Source of the DNA: Clostridia bacterium | Lineage (GTDB): Bacteria; Bacillota; Sulfobacillia; SLMV01 | DNA: 19,616 bases | Direction: 5' to 3' | Assembly (NCBI GenBank): GCA_007136565.1 | Contig: SLGS01000063.1 | Location: forward strand, 1-19,616 | Shown: positions 1 to 8,812 of the stretch, one piece after another | Numbering within the stretch: position 1 is the first letter of the stretch | How the letters are laid out: every line of letters starts with the position of its first letter | Notes under the pieces: generated by a model | Database searches by the model: none | Told to the model about the DNA's origin: nothing | The model's input: the letters and a program-made list of their open reading frames with translations, nothing else | Position numbers and translations under genes: made by a program

Positions 1-294
1 CCATGAGGGGCACGACGAGGTACAGTGGAGCCATTATGTAGATCAGTACCAGGGACATGACTATCTGTTCTTCGGTGAAACCATCCCAATTATCCCTGAC
101 ACCGGGAGGCATCCCTTCGAGCATAGGGTCGAAGTCCGAGATGTTTCCGTCGACAAAACCGACGGTGGCCGAAAGTATCAAGGGGACCGCGATCATTAGG
201 ATGGTCGGTACGAGGATTAGGGGCAAGAACACTCCCCGGCTCCTTATCACCACTATGATGTCTTTGGTCGTGATGGCCCGCATCGCCCTCAAAT

Positions 295-298
<4 letters not shown>
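1..298 (-). CDS. ABC-2 type transporter permease, N-terminal part (cut by window edge)
   Basis: This is the first 99 codons of a membrane permease that continues beyond base 1. The visible translation begins MNLRAMRAITTKDIIVVIRS, followed by a hydrophobic helix (about residues 24-43, FLPLILVPTILMIAVPLILS). A hydrophilic stretch comes next, and a second helix starts at about residue 82 (MSLVLIYIMAPLYLVVPL). A short basic, amphipathic N-terminus followed by a helix and a large outside loop is typical of the NatB/ABC-2 export permeases. The ATG overlaps the stop of the upstream ATPase gene as ATGA (298-295), so the two are translationally coupled and probably form one exporter. The substrate cannot be read from the sequence; Na+, drug or polymer export are all possible. 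The family call rests on context and the helix pattern, since the conserved C-terminal half is missing. Confidence 0.8.
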
Positions 299-1236
<938 letters not shown>

Positions 1237-1434
1237 CCGGTACCTCCTTTTCGCGCTCAATCCGTCATAGTTTTCCCCCGGATCCGCGGGGCCGCGTCGA
1301 GGGAATCGGAGGGCGTTTAACAGTATCGACAATAGCAGGTCGGGGGACCCCGGGAAAGAGGAGGATTGTTCCGCACTTACGGCCAAGCACTTTGAGTATG
1401 CCCCGCAAGCCGGGGTGAAATAGGAGCGTCGCAT

Positions 1435-2379
1435 TTGTCGACTACGAGGAGGTTGAGTTCATTGGAGGACTTGGGCTTTCATCACTTGCTCCCTTTCGTG
1501 GAGGAATCCAGGGGTGACGGGAATACTGCCATCATCGCCGTGGCCGGCGCCCACGGCCAGGCGGTAATCGAAACTTGCGTCCGCGCCGCGAAGGAAGGTG
1601 TGGCGCGTTCGTTGATGTTCGGGGACGAAGAAGAGATCCGGCGAAGGCTCGGGGATGAAGATGTTCCCGCCGGATGGTTGGAAGTCGTATCGACCAAGGA
1701 TCCGGCCGCGGCGGCCGCGGCGGCCGCGGGCGACGGGCGAGCGGATATCCTGATGAAGGGGACGGTGTCTTCCGGGCAATTCCTAAAGGCCGTTCTCGGT
1801 GAGGACGCGGGACTGCGAACTGGAAGCCTCCTCAGTCACGTTGGCTTCTTCGACGTACCTTCGTTTCCTCGTCTGCTGGGGATGACCGACGGAGGGATCA
1901 ATATCTCTCCGGACTTCGACGCACGTGTTCAAATCGTCGGGAACGCCGCGAGCGTCGGCCGAAGCATGCTCGGGCGCGCCCCGAGGATAGCCCTCGTCGC
2001 CGCCGTGGAGAAAGTGCAGACCAACATGCCGGTTACCCTGGATTGGGCGGCCATAGCCAAGATGGGTGAGCGCGGTGAGTTCGGGGATGCCTTTGTGGAC
2101 GGTCCATTGGGATTGGACATCGCCCTCGACCCCGCCGCAGCCCAGGACAAGGGAATATCCGGGGAAGTCGCCGGTCGGGCGGACCTGGTGGTGGTGCCCG
2201 ATATTCACGCCGGTAACCTCATGGGCAAGAGCCTAACTTACTTGGCGGGGGCGCCCATGGCAGGCCTGGTCCTGGGAGCGAAGATACCCATCATTCTCAA
2301 CTCCCGGGCAGATTCCCCCGCCGCTCGATTGGCTTCGGTCATCGTGGCGGTTTCGGCCAGGAAGGATGATGCGGATTGA
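1435..2379 (+). CDS. ptb: Phosphate butyryltransferase / phosphate acetyltransferase family enzyme
   Basis: A 314-residue member of the PTA_PTB family, which moves an acyl group between CoA and phosphate (butyryl-CoA + Pi to butyryl phosphate + CoA, or a related short acyl group). Recognisable family blocks are IIAVAGAHGQAVIE near the N-terminus, ADILMKGTVSSGQFLKAVL, GLRTGSLLSHV, LLGMTDGGINISPDF, GLDIALDPAAAQDKGI, VVVPDIHAGNLMGKSLTYLAGA and the end block ILNSRADSPAARLASV. The substrate is uncertain. No butyrate or acetate kinase is next to it, which is unusual for a fermentative Ptb. Two TTG starts are possible: 1435 (AGGAG 8 bases upstream) and 1462 (GAGGAGG 9 bases upstream, giving a length closer to known enzymes). 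A run of eight alanines sits near residues 90-97. The stop overlaps the next start as TTGA, so it is coupled to the nif3 gene. Confidence 0.88.
   Translation: MSTTRRLSSLEDLGFHHLLPFVEESRGDGNTAIIAVAGAHGQAVIETCVRAAKEGVARSLMFGDEEEIRRRLGDEDVPAGWLEVVSTKDPAAAAAAAAGDGRADILMKGTVSSGQFLKAVLGEDAGLRTGSLLSHVGFFDVPSFPRLLGMTDGGINISPDFDARVQIVGNAASVGRSMLGRAPRIALVAAVEKVQTNMPVTLDWAAIAKMGERGEFGDAFVDGPLGLDIALDPAAAQDKGISGEVAGRADLVVVPDIHAGNLMGKSLTYLAGAPMAGLVLGAKIPIILNSRADSPAARLASVIVAVSARKDDAD
1704..1730 (+). repeat. Three tandem 9-base GC-only units inside ptb
   Basis: The unit GGCCGCGGC is repeated three times, with the last base changed. It encodes the run of eight alanines. It contains two GCGGCCGC palindromes (1711-1718 and 1720-1727). 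This looks like slippage expansion in a surface loop. Confidence 0.8.
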
Positions 2380-3503
2380 AGCGACCTACCGTCGGAGATG
2401 TAACCCGTATCGTAGATTGCCTGGTTCCGGTTCAATGGTCCGAAGAGTGGGATAATGTGGGCCTACAGGTTGGCAACCCCGACTCCACCGTGGGCAAGAT
2501 CGGAGTTGGCCTGGAAACTACCCCCGCGGCGTTGGAGGAGGTCAATGATAGGTCCATAGATATGCTGATAACACACCACCCCCTGATATTCAAACCCGTA
2601 CGACGCGTGATCTTCGGCGAGGGGGTCGGCGAAGCCATACACCAACTCGTGGCGCGCAGAATAGCGCTGTACGCGGCCCACACCAACCTGGACGTATCCG
2701 ATCTCGGTCCCAGTCACGTCCTCGGTCTCAATCTGGGATTGGAGGACTTGCGGCCCATTTCGCCGAGGGCTGACCTGGTGAAGCTCACGGTCTTCGTTCC
2801 CGCGGAAACCGTCGAAGTCATGGGAGAAGCCCTGGGCGAGGCGGGTGCTGGCAACCTGGGTCGATATAGCCATTGCACCTTTGCCTCAGAGGGAGAGGGC
2901 ACCTTCTGGCCCTCCGTGGATGCCGATCCCTACGCCGGAAGACCAGGGGAGTTGAGCCGGGTCACCGAGTTCCGTCTCGAGACCATCGCTCCCGCCGATC
3001 TCGTGCCGGATCTATTGGATGTCCTGCACGAAGTTCACCCGTACGAGGAACCCGCCTTCGATGTCCACTCCCTCGAGAATACCCGCGACGTTGGCATGGG
3101 CAGGATCGGAAACCTCCCGAGGGCCACGAAACTCCGAGGCATCATCGCCCGGCTGTCGGATTTGTCGGGGTGTCGCGATATGCGTTACATCGGTGATCCG
3201 GATGCCGACGTCGTGGGGGTGGCGGTGGCCTGCGGTGCCGGCTCCGGCCTCTGGCGCCGAGCCCGGGGAATGGGGGCCGACCTGTTGATCACCGGTGATG
3301 TCGGCTATCACGATGCCGAGGAGATGACATCCAGCGGCCTTTCGGTCATCGATCTCGGACACGCTGCCAGCGAAGCCCCCTTCCTCGGCGCTTTCGCCGA
3401 TGCCGTGCGCGAAGCCGTGGTGTCGAGGGGCGGATTCGATTGCGAGGTCGTCGAAATGCGGGCGAAGTCGGATCCTTGGATTCGAATGGATTCGCAGCAG
3501 TGA
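2376..3503 (+). CDS. Nif3/YqfO-family dinuclear metal protein
   Basis: A 375-residue member of the Nif3 (DUF34) family, close in length to B. subtilis YqfO. Databases often label the family GTP cyclohydrolase 1 type 2, but the biological role is not settled. The N-terminal half carries EEWDNVGLQVG (23-33), the metal-binding pair in LITHHPLIFK (His67, His68) and HTNLD (102-106, Asp106). The C-terminal half carries the matching ligands in DLGHAASE (His329, Glu333). Between them, roughly residues 130-235, lies the inserted PII/CutA-like domain typical of the Firmicute form (KLTVFVPAETVEVMGEAL at its start and VHPYEEPAFDV near its end). The TTG start overlaps the ptb stop by four bases, so it is probably translated by coupling. 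All expected metal ligands are present, which argues for a functional metal site. Confidence 0.93.
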   Translation: MKRPTVGDVTRIVDCLVPVQWSEEWDNVGLQVGNPDSTVGKIGVGLETTPAALEEVNDRSIDMLITHHPLIFKPVRRVIFGEGVGEAIHQLVARRIALYAAHTNLDVSDLGPSHVLGLNLGLEDLRPISPRADLVKLTVFVPAETVEVMGEALGEAGAGNLGRYSHCTFASEGEGTFWPSVDADPYAGRPGELSRVTEFRLETIAPADLVPDLLDVLHEVHPYEEPAFDVHSLENTRDVGMGRIGNLPRATKLRGIIARLSDLSGCRDMRYIGDPDADVVGVAVACGAGSGLWRRARGMGADLLITGDVGYHDAEEMTSSGLSVIDLGHAASEAPFLGAFADAVREAVVSRGGFDCEVVEMRAKSDPWIRMDSQQ

Positions 3504-3534
3504 CCCGGCCCGTTGCCCGGTAGACCCGGCAATT

Positions 3535-3564
3535 TGGACACCCCTTCGTCCGCTCTGCTATAAT
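3535..3564 (+). promoter_or_regulatory. Promoter of rnpB
   Basis: A perfect extended -10, TGCTATAAT (TATAAT at 3559-3564), stands 18 bases after TGGACA (3535-3540), a one-mismatch -35. The predicted start near 3571 coincides exactly with the first base of the RNase P P1 helix, which supports both calls. Confidence 0.85.
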
Positions 3565-3570
3565 TGGAAT

Positions 3571-3961
3571 GCGAGCGGGCCGGGCAGTCGCGCCCCCGAT
3601 ACCCATGAATCGGTTTCCTTCGATCGCGGTCGGATGATGAGATTTCGAATGGGATCGGTGGGTGAGGAAAGTCCGAACTCCGAAGGGCAGGGTGCCGGAT
3701 AACATCCGGTGAGGGTGACCTCCAGGAAAGTGCCACAGAAATTACACCGCCCCCCAGGGGGTAAGGGTGAAATGGTGGTGTAAGAGACCACCGGCGGCCG
3801 GGTAACCGGTCGGCCAGGCAAACCCCACCCGGAGCAAGGCTAAATAGGAGAGGGATGACGTGGCCCGCCGACCTCTCGGGTTAGCCGCTCGAGGCACCGG
3901 GAGACCGGTGTCCCAGATAAATGACTGTCCTCGACAGAATTCGGCTTACAGGCCCGCTCGC
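3571..3961 (+). ncRNA. rnpB: RNase P RNA (type A)
   Basis: This is the catalytic RNA of RNase P, which matures the 5' ends of tRNAs. The ends form a perfect 11-bp P1 helix: GCGAGCGGGCC (3571-3581) pairs with GGCCCGCTCGC (3951-3961). Between them the conserved blocks appear in order: GAGGAAAGTCCGAACTCC (from about 3663), GGGCAGGGTGCC, ACAGAAATTACACCGCC, GTAAGGGTGAAATGGTG with GTAAGAGACCACC, GGCAAACCCCACCCGGAGCA, AAATAGG, GATAAATGACTGTC and finally ACAGAATTCGGCTTACAG. The layout matches the ancestral type A fold. The L15 loop that meets the tRNA CCA end reads GGC where E. coli has GGU; I recall the GGC form from other high-GC bacteria, so it is not taken as a defect. The exact 3' end may extend a few bases past the helix. 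Confidence 0.97.
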
Positions 3962-3972
3962 ATGGACTTAGC

Positions 3973-4008
3973 GCGACGGTGTGGGGTTCACGCAGCCCCG
4001 GCCGTCGC
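3973..4008 (+). terminator. GC-rich hairpin after rnpB, possible terminator without a clear T run
   Basis: GCGACGG (3973-3979) pairs with CCGTCGC (4002-4008), and an inner GGGG/CCCC stem closes a 9-base loop. Only a weak T stretch follows (TGTTTGG), so release could be partial and some transcription may run on into the GerMN-secA operon. No confident separate promoter for that operon was found between 4009 and 4100. Confidence 0.45.
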
Positions 4009-4100
4009 ATGATGTTTGGAACACTTGAGCACCTTCAGCGTCAGCCATCCTTGGAAGGGTGCCTTGTCGTTCGAGTTGCCCCGGGGGAGGAGAATGACCA

Positions 4101-4997
4101 TTGAGCCGCTCTAACCAACTGTTTTTGATATCGGTCGTGATCTTGGCGGTCGTCTTCGCCGGTGGATGCTGGGGACGGGAGGAAGAGATCCCCGAATCGG
4201 GCGATCTGGAGTTTTACGTTCCCGAGGATATCCCCGAAGCCGTCGGCGGTTGGTTGGAGGACATGGAGAGGTCCCGGGCTCGGGACTGGATGATCGTGGA
4301 CGATGTATTGTACATCGCGGTTGCCAGGGGAGAAACTCCAAACCCCGGATACGGCGTGGATGTCGATGGTGTGAGCTTCGTCCGGGATGGTTCGACCTAC
4401 GATTTGACCATATCCGCTTCCTACACTTCTCCCGACAGTGGCGAGGATCATCCTCAGGTACCGGCATATCCCGTGGCCCTGGTGGCCGTGACCATGGATC
4501 AGCTCAGGGGTGCCGGACCGGCGGATATAGCCCTTCAATTCGATGTCGACGAATCCTCGCCGGAAGTGGCTGACGACGAAGACGGGCATCACACCGTCAC
4601 GCTTTACTTCGGCACCGAGGACGGGCAAATGACCCGGGTCTATCGGACCCTCAGGGTTGCCGAACTCGATGCAGACCTGATCGTCGCAGAACTCATGGCG
4701 GACCCGATCGAGCCTGGTACCGTCAGGGTAATCCCGGAGGGAACGAGGCTCACGGCGGTGACGGATACCGACGATCCCTCGCTCGTAAACGTCGACTTTA
4801 GCGAGGAGATCCTGCGGGCCCAGGGTACACTGGGGGAGATGCTCGCCGTGTACTCGGTGGTCAACAGCCTCCTGGATAACGACCTCGGATACGATCGGGT
4901 GATGGTGAGCGTGGATGGAGAATCCCGGGAGCTCGGTCACCTGGATATATCCGAACCCCTAGAGTTCGATGAGGTTTTCGTTATCGGTGACAAATAG
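4101..4997 (+). CDS. Lipoprotein with PrcB C-terminal-like and GerMN domains
   Basis: A 298-residue exported protein. The N-terminus has a short polar start, a hydrophobic segment (about 7-20) and a Cys at position 23 in AGGC. The lipobox is imperfect because position -3 is Ala, so lipidation is likely but not certain. Residues about 70-132 resemble the PrcB C-terminal domain (VLYIAVARGETPNPGYGVDV through VPAYPVALVAV), first known from a partner of a spirochaete protease. Residues about 165-290 resemble a GerMN domain (TVTLYFGTEDG, then TLGEMLAVYSVVNSLLDN), found in germination and envelope lipoproteins. Start: the TTG at 4101 has GGGGGAGGAG 8 bases upstream; the nearer ATG at 4094 opens only a 6-codon frame. 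It leads the secA-prfB operon. The molecular role is unknown; an extracytoplasmic adaptor or ligand-binding role is inference. Confidence 0.75.
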   Translation: MSRSNQLFLISVVILAVVFAGGCWGREEEIPESGDLEFYVPEDIPEAVGGWLEDMERSRARDWMIVDDVLYIAVARGETPNPGYGVDVDGVSFVRDGSTYDLTISASYTSPDSGEDHPQVPAYPVALVAVTMDQLRGAGPADIALQFDVDESSPEVADDEDGHHTVTLYFGTEDGQMTRVYRTLRVAELDADLIVAELMADPIEPGTVRVIPEGTRLTAVTDTDDPSLVNVDFSEEILRAQGTLGEMLAVYSVVNSLLDNDLGYDRVMVSVDGESRELGHLDISEPLEFDEVFVIGDK

Positions 4998-5071
4998 AGG
5001 TGCCCGAAGCTTGTTCCCTTCGATGATAAGATGTTGAAGCGATGCTGGTTGCCACGGGAGGTCGTGCGGAT

Positions 5072-7660
5072 TTGCTCGGTTTCATAAAGAGGATGTTTGA
5101 CTTCAACGAGCGGGAATTACGGCGCCTCAGGCCCTTGGTCGCGGCGGTTAACGATATGGAACCCGCGATGGAGGCCAAAAGCGATGGCGAACTCGCGGAC
5201 TCCACCACCCGCTTCAGGGAGCGCCTAAGCGACGGGGAGACCGTCGACGATTTGCTCGTCGAGGCCTTTGCTACGGTTCGTGAAGCGGCGAAGCGAACCC
5301 TCGGGCAGAGACACTTCGATGTCCAGGTCCTCGGCGCCCTGGGCTTGCACGAGGGCACCGTTTGCGAGATGAAGACGGGTGAAGGTAAGACGCTGGTCGC
5401 GACCATGCCGGCCTACCTCAACGCCCTGAGCGGACGCGGTGTTCATGTCGTAACGGTAAACGAGTACCTGGCGTCCCGCGATAGCGAGTGGATGGGAGAG
5501 ATATACCGGTTCCTCGGGATGGAAGTCGGATTGATCGTATCCGGGCTAAAGCCCGAAGAACGCCGCGAAGCCTATGCGGCGGATATCACCTACGGTACCA
5601 ACAACGAGTTCGGATTCGATTATCTTCGCGATAACATGACGACCTCGGCCGATCGACTGGTCCAGCGATCCCTCCATTACGCCATCATAGATGAAGTCGA
5701 TAGCGTATTGATCGATGAAGCCAGGACACCCCTGATTATTTCCGGAGCGCCGAGGAAGCAGGCGGAAAACTACAAGATCTTCTCCAGCATCGTGAAAAGC
5801 CTCAGGCCCGACGAGCATTATACGGTGGACGAGGAATCCAACAGCGTGGTCCCAACCGATGAAGGGTTGGCGGTGGTGGAGGGACGCCTCGGGATCGAGG
5901 ACATGTTCAATCCTTCTAACATCGAGCTGAATCACTTCCTGACCCAGGCCCTGAAGGCCAAGGAGTTGATGAAGCGGGACCGCGATTACGTCGTGACCGA
6001 AGATCGGGCGGTCATAGTCGACCAATTCACCGGTAGGCTCATGCCCGGCAGGAGATACAGCGATGGGTTGCACCAATCCCTCGAAGCCAAGGAAGGATTG
6101 CCCATCCGGGAGGAGACGCAAACCCTCGCGACCATAACTTTTCAGAATTTCTTCCGGATGTACGACAAGGTGTCCGGCATGACCGGTACGGCGGCGACCG
6201 AGGCCGACGAATTCGAGGAGATATACGGGTTGAAAGTCGTCGTGATCCCCACGAATCGCCCCATGATCAGGGAGGATCATTCCGACGCCGTTTACAAGTC
6301 CGAGCGAGGCAAGTTCGACGCCGTGGTCGAGGACATCTCCCAAAGACATGCCCTCGGGCAGCCGGTGTTGGTGGGCACGGCCTCCATCGAGAAATCCGAG
6401 GAATTGAGCGACATGTTGGAGTCCGTCGGGATACCCCATGAAGTCCTAAACGCCAAGTACCACGAGCGCGAGGCGGAGATAATCATGGGCGCCGGCGAGC
6501 CCGGGCGCGTGACCATAGCCACCAACATGGCCGGCCGAGGCACGGACATAGTCCTGGGCGAGGGAGTGACGGATCTCGGGGGTCTACACGTACTGGGTAC
6601 CGAGCGGCACGAGAGCAGGCGCATAGACAATCAGCTGCGCGGACGCTCGGGCCGACAGGGCGATCCCGGATCGTCTCAATTTTACGTTTCCATGGATGAC
6701 GATCTCATGAGGCTATTCGGTGGCGATGCCCTCGAAGGTATGATGGACAGGATAGGGCTCGAAGAGTCGGAGCGACTGGAACACTCGATGCTGTCATCGG
6801 CCATCGAACGCGCTCAACGCCGCGTCGAGGGCAAGAACTTCGGCATCAGAAAGCAACTGCTCGAGTACGACGATGTTCTCAATGAGCAGCGCAAGGTGAT
6901 ATACGCTCAAAGGCGCCGGGTGCTCGAGGGGTCCAGGATGCGAGAGAGCATCGATGATATGGCGAAAGAGGTCATCCGGGATAGGGTGGCCACGCATTGC
7001 GCCGAGGGTAGGTATCCCGAGAGTTGGAATCTGCGAGCCCTGATCACCGAGCTGGAAATGCACATGTTGCCGCCGGGACGAGTCACGGTGGAGTCCCTCA
7101 CCCGTAAGGGTGACGAGAGCGGGGTGGAGGGTCTCCAGGAGTACCTCGTGGAAGTCGCTCGTGCCGTCTACAGGTCGAAGGAAGACAGGGTTGGTGAGGA
7201 TAGATTCGATCAGTTGGCTCGAGTCTTTCTCCTCCGCGTGGTGGATTCCAAGTGGATGGATTACCTCGCCGCCGTGGACGAGTTGCGCCAGGGTATAGGT
7301 CTTCGGGCTTACGGGCAGGAGAAACCCCTGGTCGCCTATCAGCGTGAGACCCACAGCATGTTCAATAACATGATAGCCTCGATACGCGAGGATGTCGTCA
7401 AGTACGTTTACAAACTGGAAGTTTCCGGATCCGAAGGCCCCAATGTACCCGGTGGATCCTCGCCGGTCATCGCGAAGGAGGGGCGCAAGACGCTCGGATC
7501 CTTCGACGCTCACAGGGATGCCCTGGCGGCCGCCGCCGCGGCTTCAGCTTCGCAGGGCGAAGATGGTTCCAAGCCCTACCAGAGGCGGGGTCCCAAGGTC
7601 GGCAGAAACGATCCCTGCCCGTGCGGAAGTGGCAAGAAGTACAAGCACTGTTGTGGTTGA
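5072..7660 (+). CDS. secA: Preprotein translocase ATPase SecA
   Basis: The motor of the Sec pathway, pushing unfolded preproteins through SecYEG with ATP. The 862-residue protein begins MLGFIKRMFDFNERELRRL, as SecA proteins do. It shows Walker A KTGEGKT (101-107), the helicase motif DEVDSVLIDEARTPLIISG, the preprotein cross-linking region, NMAGRGTDIVLG and QLRGRSGRQGDPG of the second nucleotide domain, and the scaffold and wing regions. The C-terminal SEC-C zinc motif CPCGSGKKYKHCC follows an Ala-rich linker. A longer frame starts at ATG 5042, but TTG 5072 is preferred: GGGAGG lies about 10 bases upstream and the protein then starts at the family position. It sits 74 bases after the lipoprotein gene and 20 bases before prfB, the standard Firmicute neighbour. 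Full length, with no missing motif. Confidence 0.98.
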   Translation: MLGFIKRMFDFNERELRRLRPLVAAVNDMEPAMEAKSDGELADSTTRFRERLSDGETVDDLLVEAFATVREAAKRTLGQRHFDVQVLGALGLHEGTVCEMKTGEGKTLVATMPAYLNALSGRGVHVVTVNEYLASRDSEWMGEIYRFLGMEVGLIVSGLKPEERREAYAADITYGTNNEFGFDYLRDNMTTSADRLVQRSLHYAIIDEVDSVLIDEARTPLIISGAPRKQAENYKIFSSIVKSLRPDEHYTVDEESNSVVPTDEGLAVVEGRLGIEDMFNPSNIELNHFLTQALKAKELMKRDRDYVVTEDRAVIVDQFTGRLMPGRRYSDGLHQSLEAKEGLPIREETQTLATITFQNFFRMYDKVSGMTGTAATEADEFEEIYGLKVVVIPTNRPMIREDHSDAVYKSERGKFDAVVEDISQRHALGQPVLVGTASIEKSEELSDMLESVGIPHEVLNAKYHEREAEIIMGAGEPGRVTIATNMAGRGTDIVLGEGVTDLGGLHVLGTERHESRRIDNQLRGRSGRQGDPGSSQFYVSMDDDLMRLFGGDALEGMMDRIGLEESERLEHSMLSSAIERAQRRVEGKNFGIRKQLLEYDDVLNEQRKVIYAQRRRVLEGSRMRESIDDMAKEVIRDRVATHCAEGRYPESWNLRALITELEMHMLPPGRVTVESLTRKGDESGVEGLQEYLVEVARAVYRSKEDRVGEDRFDQLARVFLLRVVDSKWMDYLAAVDELRQGIGLRAYGQEKPLVAYQRETHSMFNNMIASIREDVVKYVYKLEVSGSEGPNVPGGSSPVIAKEGRKTLGSFDAHRDALAAAAAASASQGEDGSKPYQRRGPKVGRNDPCPCGSGKKYKHCCG

Positions 7661-7680
7661 AAATAAGGGGGAGATCTCTT

Positions 7681-8812
7681 GTGTCGTTCGAAGACATTAA
7701 GGTTACTTTGGTAGAACTGGAAGAAGAGTTGGATATGCTAAGGGGGTCTCTTTGACCCGGATGCCCGCCGGGAGGAGATCGGTGAGTTAGAGGAACTGAT
7801 GTCTAGCCCCGAGTTTTGGAACGATCAAATCAAAGCCCAGAGGGTAATCCGCCGCCGTAACTCGTTGGAGGGCCCCCTGACCGCTTACGAGGAGTATCGT
7901 GCCCGGATCGAGGAAGCCGAAATCCTCGTCGAACTCTCCGAGGAGGAAGGCGACGATTCCGAGATCGATGATCTCAGGGCCGAAGTGGATAGCCTCAAAG
8001 AAGACGTCGCCGACTTTCGCATGCGCTTGCTACTTTCTGGAGAATACGATTCGGAAGATGCCATCTTGACCATCAACCCCGGTGCCGGTGGAGTGGACGC
8101 CCAGGATTGGGCGGAGATGCTCTTCAAGATGTACGTTCGCTGGGCCGAAAAGGGCGAGCATTCCTACGAGCATCTCGACCTGGTCCCCGCCGAAGAGGGT
8201 GGAATCAAGAGTGCCACGGTGGTCATTAAGGGCGAAAATGCCTACGGATTGCTCAAGGCGGAGAGGGGAGTTCATCGGCTGGTACGCATCTCTCCCTACG
8301 ACAGCTCGGGTCGGCGTCACACCTCCTTCGCCTCCGTCGACGTCATGCCGGACCTGCCCGATAACGATGATGTAGAGATAAACGACGAGGACTTGCGAGT
8401 CGACACCTATCGCGCGAGTGGGGCCGGTGGGCAGCACGTCAACAAGACCGATTCGGCGGTGAGGATAACCCACCTGCCGACGGGGATCGTGGTAACCTGC
8501 CAAAATGAGCGATCCCAGCACAAGAACCGCGCTTCGGCCATGAAGATACTCCGGGGTCGGCTCCTGCAACTGCGCGAGGAAGAAAAGGCTAAGGAACTAC
8601 AGGGTATCCGGGGAGAGAAGACGGACATAACCTGGGGTAATCAGATTAGAAGCTACGTGTTTCAACCCTACACCTTGGTCAAGGATCATCGCACCGGGGT
8701 AGAGGTCGGTAACATCGAAGCCGTCATGGATGGGGAAATCGATCGGTTTATCCGAGGCTACCTGGAACAGAGTATCGGAGCGGGACTGCGGGAGTCCGGG
8801 AGCGACGATTGA
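7681..8812 (+). CDS. prfB: Peptide chain release factor 2 (programmed +1 frameshift)
   Basis: RF2 recognises UGA and UAA and triggers peptide release. The gene is read in two frames. A 24-codon first part starts at GTG 7681 (AGGGGGAG 7 bases upstream) and reaches the in-frame TGA at 7753. After a +1 slip on CTT it continues as GAC from 7754 to the stop at 8810-8812, giving about 376 residues. The joined protein reads LRGSLDPDARREEI across the site, matching RF2 alignments. The catalytic GGQ is in GAGGQHVNKTDSAVR. The stop-codon-reading tripeptide is SPY (codons 8291-8299) instead of the usual SPF. The fourteen complete coding genes in this window end as follows: eleven in TGA, two in TAG or TAA on the plus strand near 4997 and 9555, and TAG for ftsX and the M23 gene, so RF2 supply matters here. 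The gene lies between secA and the tagA-type gene. Confidence 0.97.
7741..7756 (+). promoter_or_regulatory. Programmed +1 frameshift site of prfB
   Basis: The sequence AGGGGGTCTCTTTGAC contains an internal Shine-Dalgarno-like AGGGGG (7741-7746), the slip codon CTT (7750-7752) and the in-frame TGA followed by C (7753-7756). When RF2 is scarce the ribosome pauses at UGA, slips by one base and reads GAC, so RF2 controls its own synthesis. Only two bases differ in the spacer from the classical form with TAT. Confidence 0.97.

Noticed and set aside
3973..4008. Possible tRNA-like element after rnpB because of the GGGGTTCACGC stretch
   Set aside because: The stem carries a 9-base loop instead of a 7-base T-loop, and no acceptor, D or anticodon arms can be formed.
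4094..4114. A six-codon frame (MTIEPL) at the start of the GerMN gene
   Set aside because: Its ATG almost touches the ribosome site; the TTG at 4101 has proper spacing and opens the real gene.
4041..4940. A 299-codon antisense frame over the GerMN lipoprotein gene
   Set aside because: No ribosome site, His/Arg/Gly-rich shadow composition, and the plus-strand frame has a signal peptide and two domain matches.
5546..6439. A 297-codon antisense frame within secA
   Set aside because: It lies wholly inside the conserved SecA motor region; the translation has no recognisable domain and mirrors SecA codons.
7799..8812. RF2 as a shorter protein starting at ATG 7799
   Set aside because: The frameshift site and upstream GTG with a strong ribosome site restore the missing N-terminal domain; 7799 is an internal methionine.
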